Origin: Pseudomonas sp. URIL14HWK12:I12
GTDB taxonomy: Bacteria > Pseudomonadota > Gammaproteobacteria > Pseudomonadales > Pseudomonadaceae
Reading direction: 5' to 3'
DNA length: 64,000 nucleotides
NCBI RefSeq assembly: GCF_003097135.1
Contig: NZ_QEQL01000004.1
Span: 62,001 to 126,000, forward strand
Both the position numbers and the translations under genes were made by a program. The stretch's first letter is position 1; every line of letters begins with the position of its first letter. The notes under the pieces were generated by a model. That model was given only the letters and a program-made list of their open reading frames with translations. It was not told the DNA's origin and ran no database searches. Below are positions 62,555 through 64,000 of this stretch, in pieces.

Positions 62555-64000
62555 ATGGATAACATCGTCGTCGCCGACAAGGCCAGTGAGCAGATCACCG
62601 AAAACGTTTGGGGTAACGTCAATCTGAATGCTCCGGGTGTCGTAAGGATTCCCGCAGCCCCGCAGCAGGTCACCAGCGTTGCCCGCAGTGGGCAGAACCT
62701 GGTGGTCACCCTCAAAAGCGGCGAACAGACCACTCTGGGGAATTTCTTTGCCACCAGCCCTCAAGGGGTGGGCAGCGACATCGTCTTCGAAGGCGAAGAC
62801 GGTGCCCTCTGGCAAGGTACCTACGACGCCGAAGCCTTCAATGGCCTGACCTTCGAGCAGATCGGCTCGATCGATGAATTGATCGCCGGTGCCGGTGTGG
62901 TAGGCAGCGCTACACCGACCTGGGCTATTGCGGGGCTGGGTGCGCTGGGTGCCGGTGGCACCGCTGCCGCAGCCGGAGGGCTGGCCGCAGGCGGTGGTGG
63001 CAACAATAACGGTCCAGCAGGTGTTGGCGTTGACCTGCAGGCCCCGGACGCGCCCAGCGATCTGGCGCTGTCGATCGACGGCCTAACGCTGACAGGCCGC
63101 GGCGAAATCGGCGCTACCGTCAATGTGCGCGATGCCTTCGGCAACCTCATCGGCACGGCGGTGGTGGGCAGCGATGGCCGGTTTCAGGTATCGCTCAGCA
63201 CCGCACAATTGAATGGTCAGAGCTTGCAGGTCAATGTCACGGACGCTGCCGGCAACACCTCCGCCGATGCCCAGATCACTGCGCCAGGCAGTGGCGCCGC
63301 CGTGGTGGCTTCGGCCACCGACCTCGCCATCAGTGGCGATGGCAGCCTGCTCAGTGGCCGTGGCCAGGTAGGGGCCCAGGTGCGCGTTTATGATGCCAAT
63401 GGCGTGCAGGTCGGCACCGGCACAGTGGGCGCTGACGGCACCTTCACCCTGCGCCTGCAGCCTTCGCAACTCGACGGCCAGGCCTTGCAGGTCAGCCTGG
63501 GGGATAACCTGGGCAACGTCTCGGCCAATACCCAAATCAACTCACCCGACCTCACGCCCCCTGCCAGCCCCGGCAGCCTTGCGCTGAGCGCCGACGGCCT
63601 GCACCTGACTGGCACCAGCTTTCCTGGCTTTCGCATACTGATCCGCACGGCCAGCGGCCGGCTGATCGGGCAAGGTCGTGCAGGCGTGGACGGGCGATTC
63701 GACATTACCCTGGACAGCCCTCAGCTCAACGGCCAATACCTGAGCATCAGCGCGAGCGACACCGCAGGCAACAGCTCGGCCCCCGCCACGCTGCAAGCGG
63801 CCGACAGCACCGCCCCCGGCCCCGTCAGCGACCTGCTGATCACACCAGACGGCAGCAGCGTTTCTGGCCAGGGTGAGCCTGGCGCCACAGTGACCATCAC
63901 CGACGCTAACGGAGCCCTGATCGGTACCGGCACCGTGCAACCCAATGGCACCTTCAATGTACCGGTCACGACGCCTGTAGCCCCTGGCCAGGCCGTGAAC
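62555..64000 (+). CDS. large BapA/LapF-like surface adhesin, 5' part
   Basis: Open reading frame of at least 482 codons that continues beyond the window. Residues about 1-120 resemble the BapA/LapF prefix-like domain (DNIVVADKASEQITENVWGN), then a Gly/Ala-rich hydrophobic segment 121-150. From about 165 on, four or more Ig-like repeats of about 80-90 residues follow (GTATV-type GxLIGTGTV and GQxLQVNVTDAAGN motifs repeat). AGGAG lies 8 bases before ATG 62555. Such proteins are type I secreted and hold cells in biofilms. No stop was found to the window end. Confidence 0.85.
   Translation, partial: MDNIVVADKASEQITENVWGNVNLNAPGVVRIPAAPQQVTSVARSGQNLVVTLKSGEQTTLGNFFATSPQGVGSDIVFEGEDGALWQGTYDAEAFNGLTFEQIGSIDELIAGAGVVGSATPTWAIAGLGALGAGGTAAAAGGLAAGGGGNNNGPAGVGVDLQAPDAPSDLALSIDGLTLTGRGEIGATVNVRDAFGNLIGTAVVGSDGRFQVSLSTAQLNGQSLQVNVTDAAGNTSADAQITAPGSGAAVVASATDLAISGDGSLLSGRGQVGAQVRVYDANGVQVGTGTVGADGTFTLRLQPSQLDGQALQVSLGDNLGNVSANTQINSPDLTPPASPGSLALSADGLHLTGTSFPGFRILIRTASGRLIGQGRAGVDGRFDITLDSPQLNGQYLSISASDTAGNSSAPATLQAADSTAPGPVSDLLITPDGSSVSGQGEPGATVTITDANGALIGTGTVQPNGTFNVPVTTPVAPGQAVN

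Noticed and set aside
1..64000. Prophage, transposon, CRISPR array or toxin-antitoxin system
   Set aside because: I recognised no matching genes, arrays of short direct repeats or terminal inverted repeats.

Overview
The window is a contiguous stretch of chromosome from a Pseudomonas. Gene content, high GC, SD-type ribosome sites and local gene orders all fit, and the P. putida group is the best guess. Telling blocks are gpsA-DUF4389-sixA, a hybrid kinase next to fabA-fabB, htpG with a dienelactone hydrolase, dnaQ with a GNAT gene, and the liu leucine operon. I recognise no transposase, integrase, CRISPR array or prophage gene. Species placement rests on remembered gene neighbourhoods, not on a search.

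Layout. 1-5.7 kb: LysR regulator, P-loop sugar/nucleoside-type kinase divergent from a sugar porter, an MHS-family organic-acid transporter and an SDR. 5.8-14.2 kb: a sensory and stress block with a bacteriophytochrome, a small response regulator and a hybrid kinase in one operon, several small proteins including a KGG-repeat stress protein, and an HD-GYP c-di-GMP phosphodiesterase. 14.2-17.2 kb: a 400-base gap with a terminator and an inverted repeat, a transketolase and a VOC protein. 17.2-21 kb: an operon of acyl-CoA dehydrogenase-like, PIG-L deacetylase-like and NodS-like methyltransferase genes, divergent from an orphan histidine kinase. 21-28.3 kb: LysR/aldo-keto reductase pair, tRNA-Val(GAC), a PuuB-like oxidase, a degenerate C39-like lipoprotein, TerC, NhaR and YceH. 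28.4-31.4 kb: a retropepsin-like protein, an inactive transglutaminase with 7 TM helices and an ATP-grasp ligase, followed by pabB and cysH.

33.7-41.5 kb: an OmpR-type two-component pair, then a long minus-strand run from gpsA through DUF4389, sixA, a hot-dog thioesterase, two alpha/beta hydrolases and DUF4892 to an AI-2E-type permease. 41.7-45.6 kb: a PA1611-like hybrid kinase and fabA-fabB for unsaturated fatty acids. 45.6-50.2 kb: dienelactone hydrolase, htpG with a clear heat-shock promoter, a small lipoprotein and brnQ. 50.5-53 kb: a small ORF with a structured leader, a LysR, a streptothricin-acetyltransferase-like GNAT and dnaQ. 53-59.5 kb: the liuABCDE leucine/isovalerate operon. 59.6-62.3 kb: a methionine-rich membrane protein and an OprC-type copper receptor. 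62.6 kb to the end: the start of a large repetitive BapA/LapF-like adhesin that runs out of the window.

Most genes are housekeeping or common accessory genes. The least explained parts are the acyl-CoA dehydrogenase/PIG-L/methyltransferase operon with its neighbouring kinase, the protease/transglutaminase/ATP-grasp operon, the phytochrome operon, the catalytically degenerate C39 lipoprotein, and a set of well-formed palindromes in promoter regions that resemble known Pseudomonas operators (Cra, PcaR, ColR, DesT, NhaR types).
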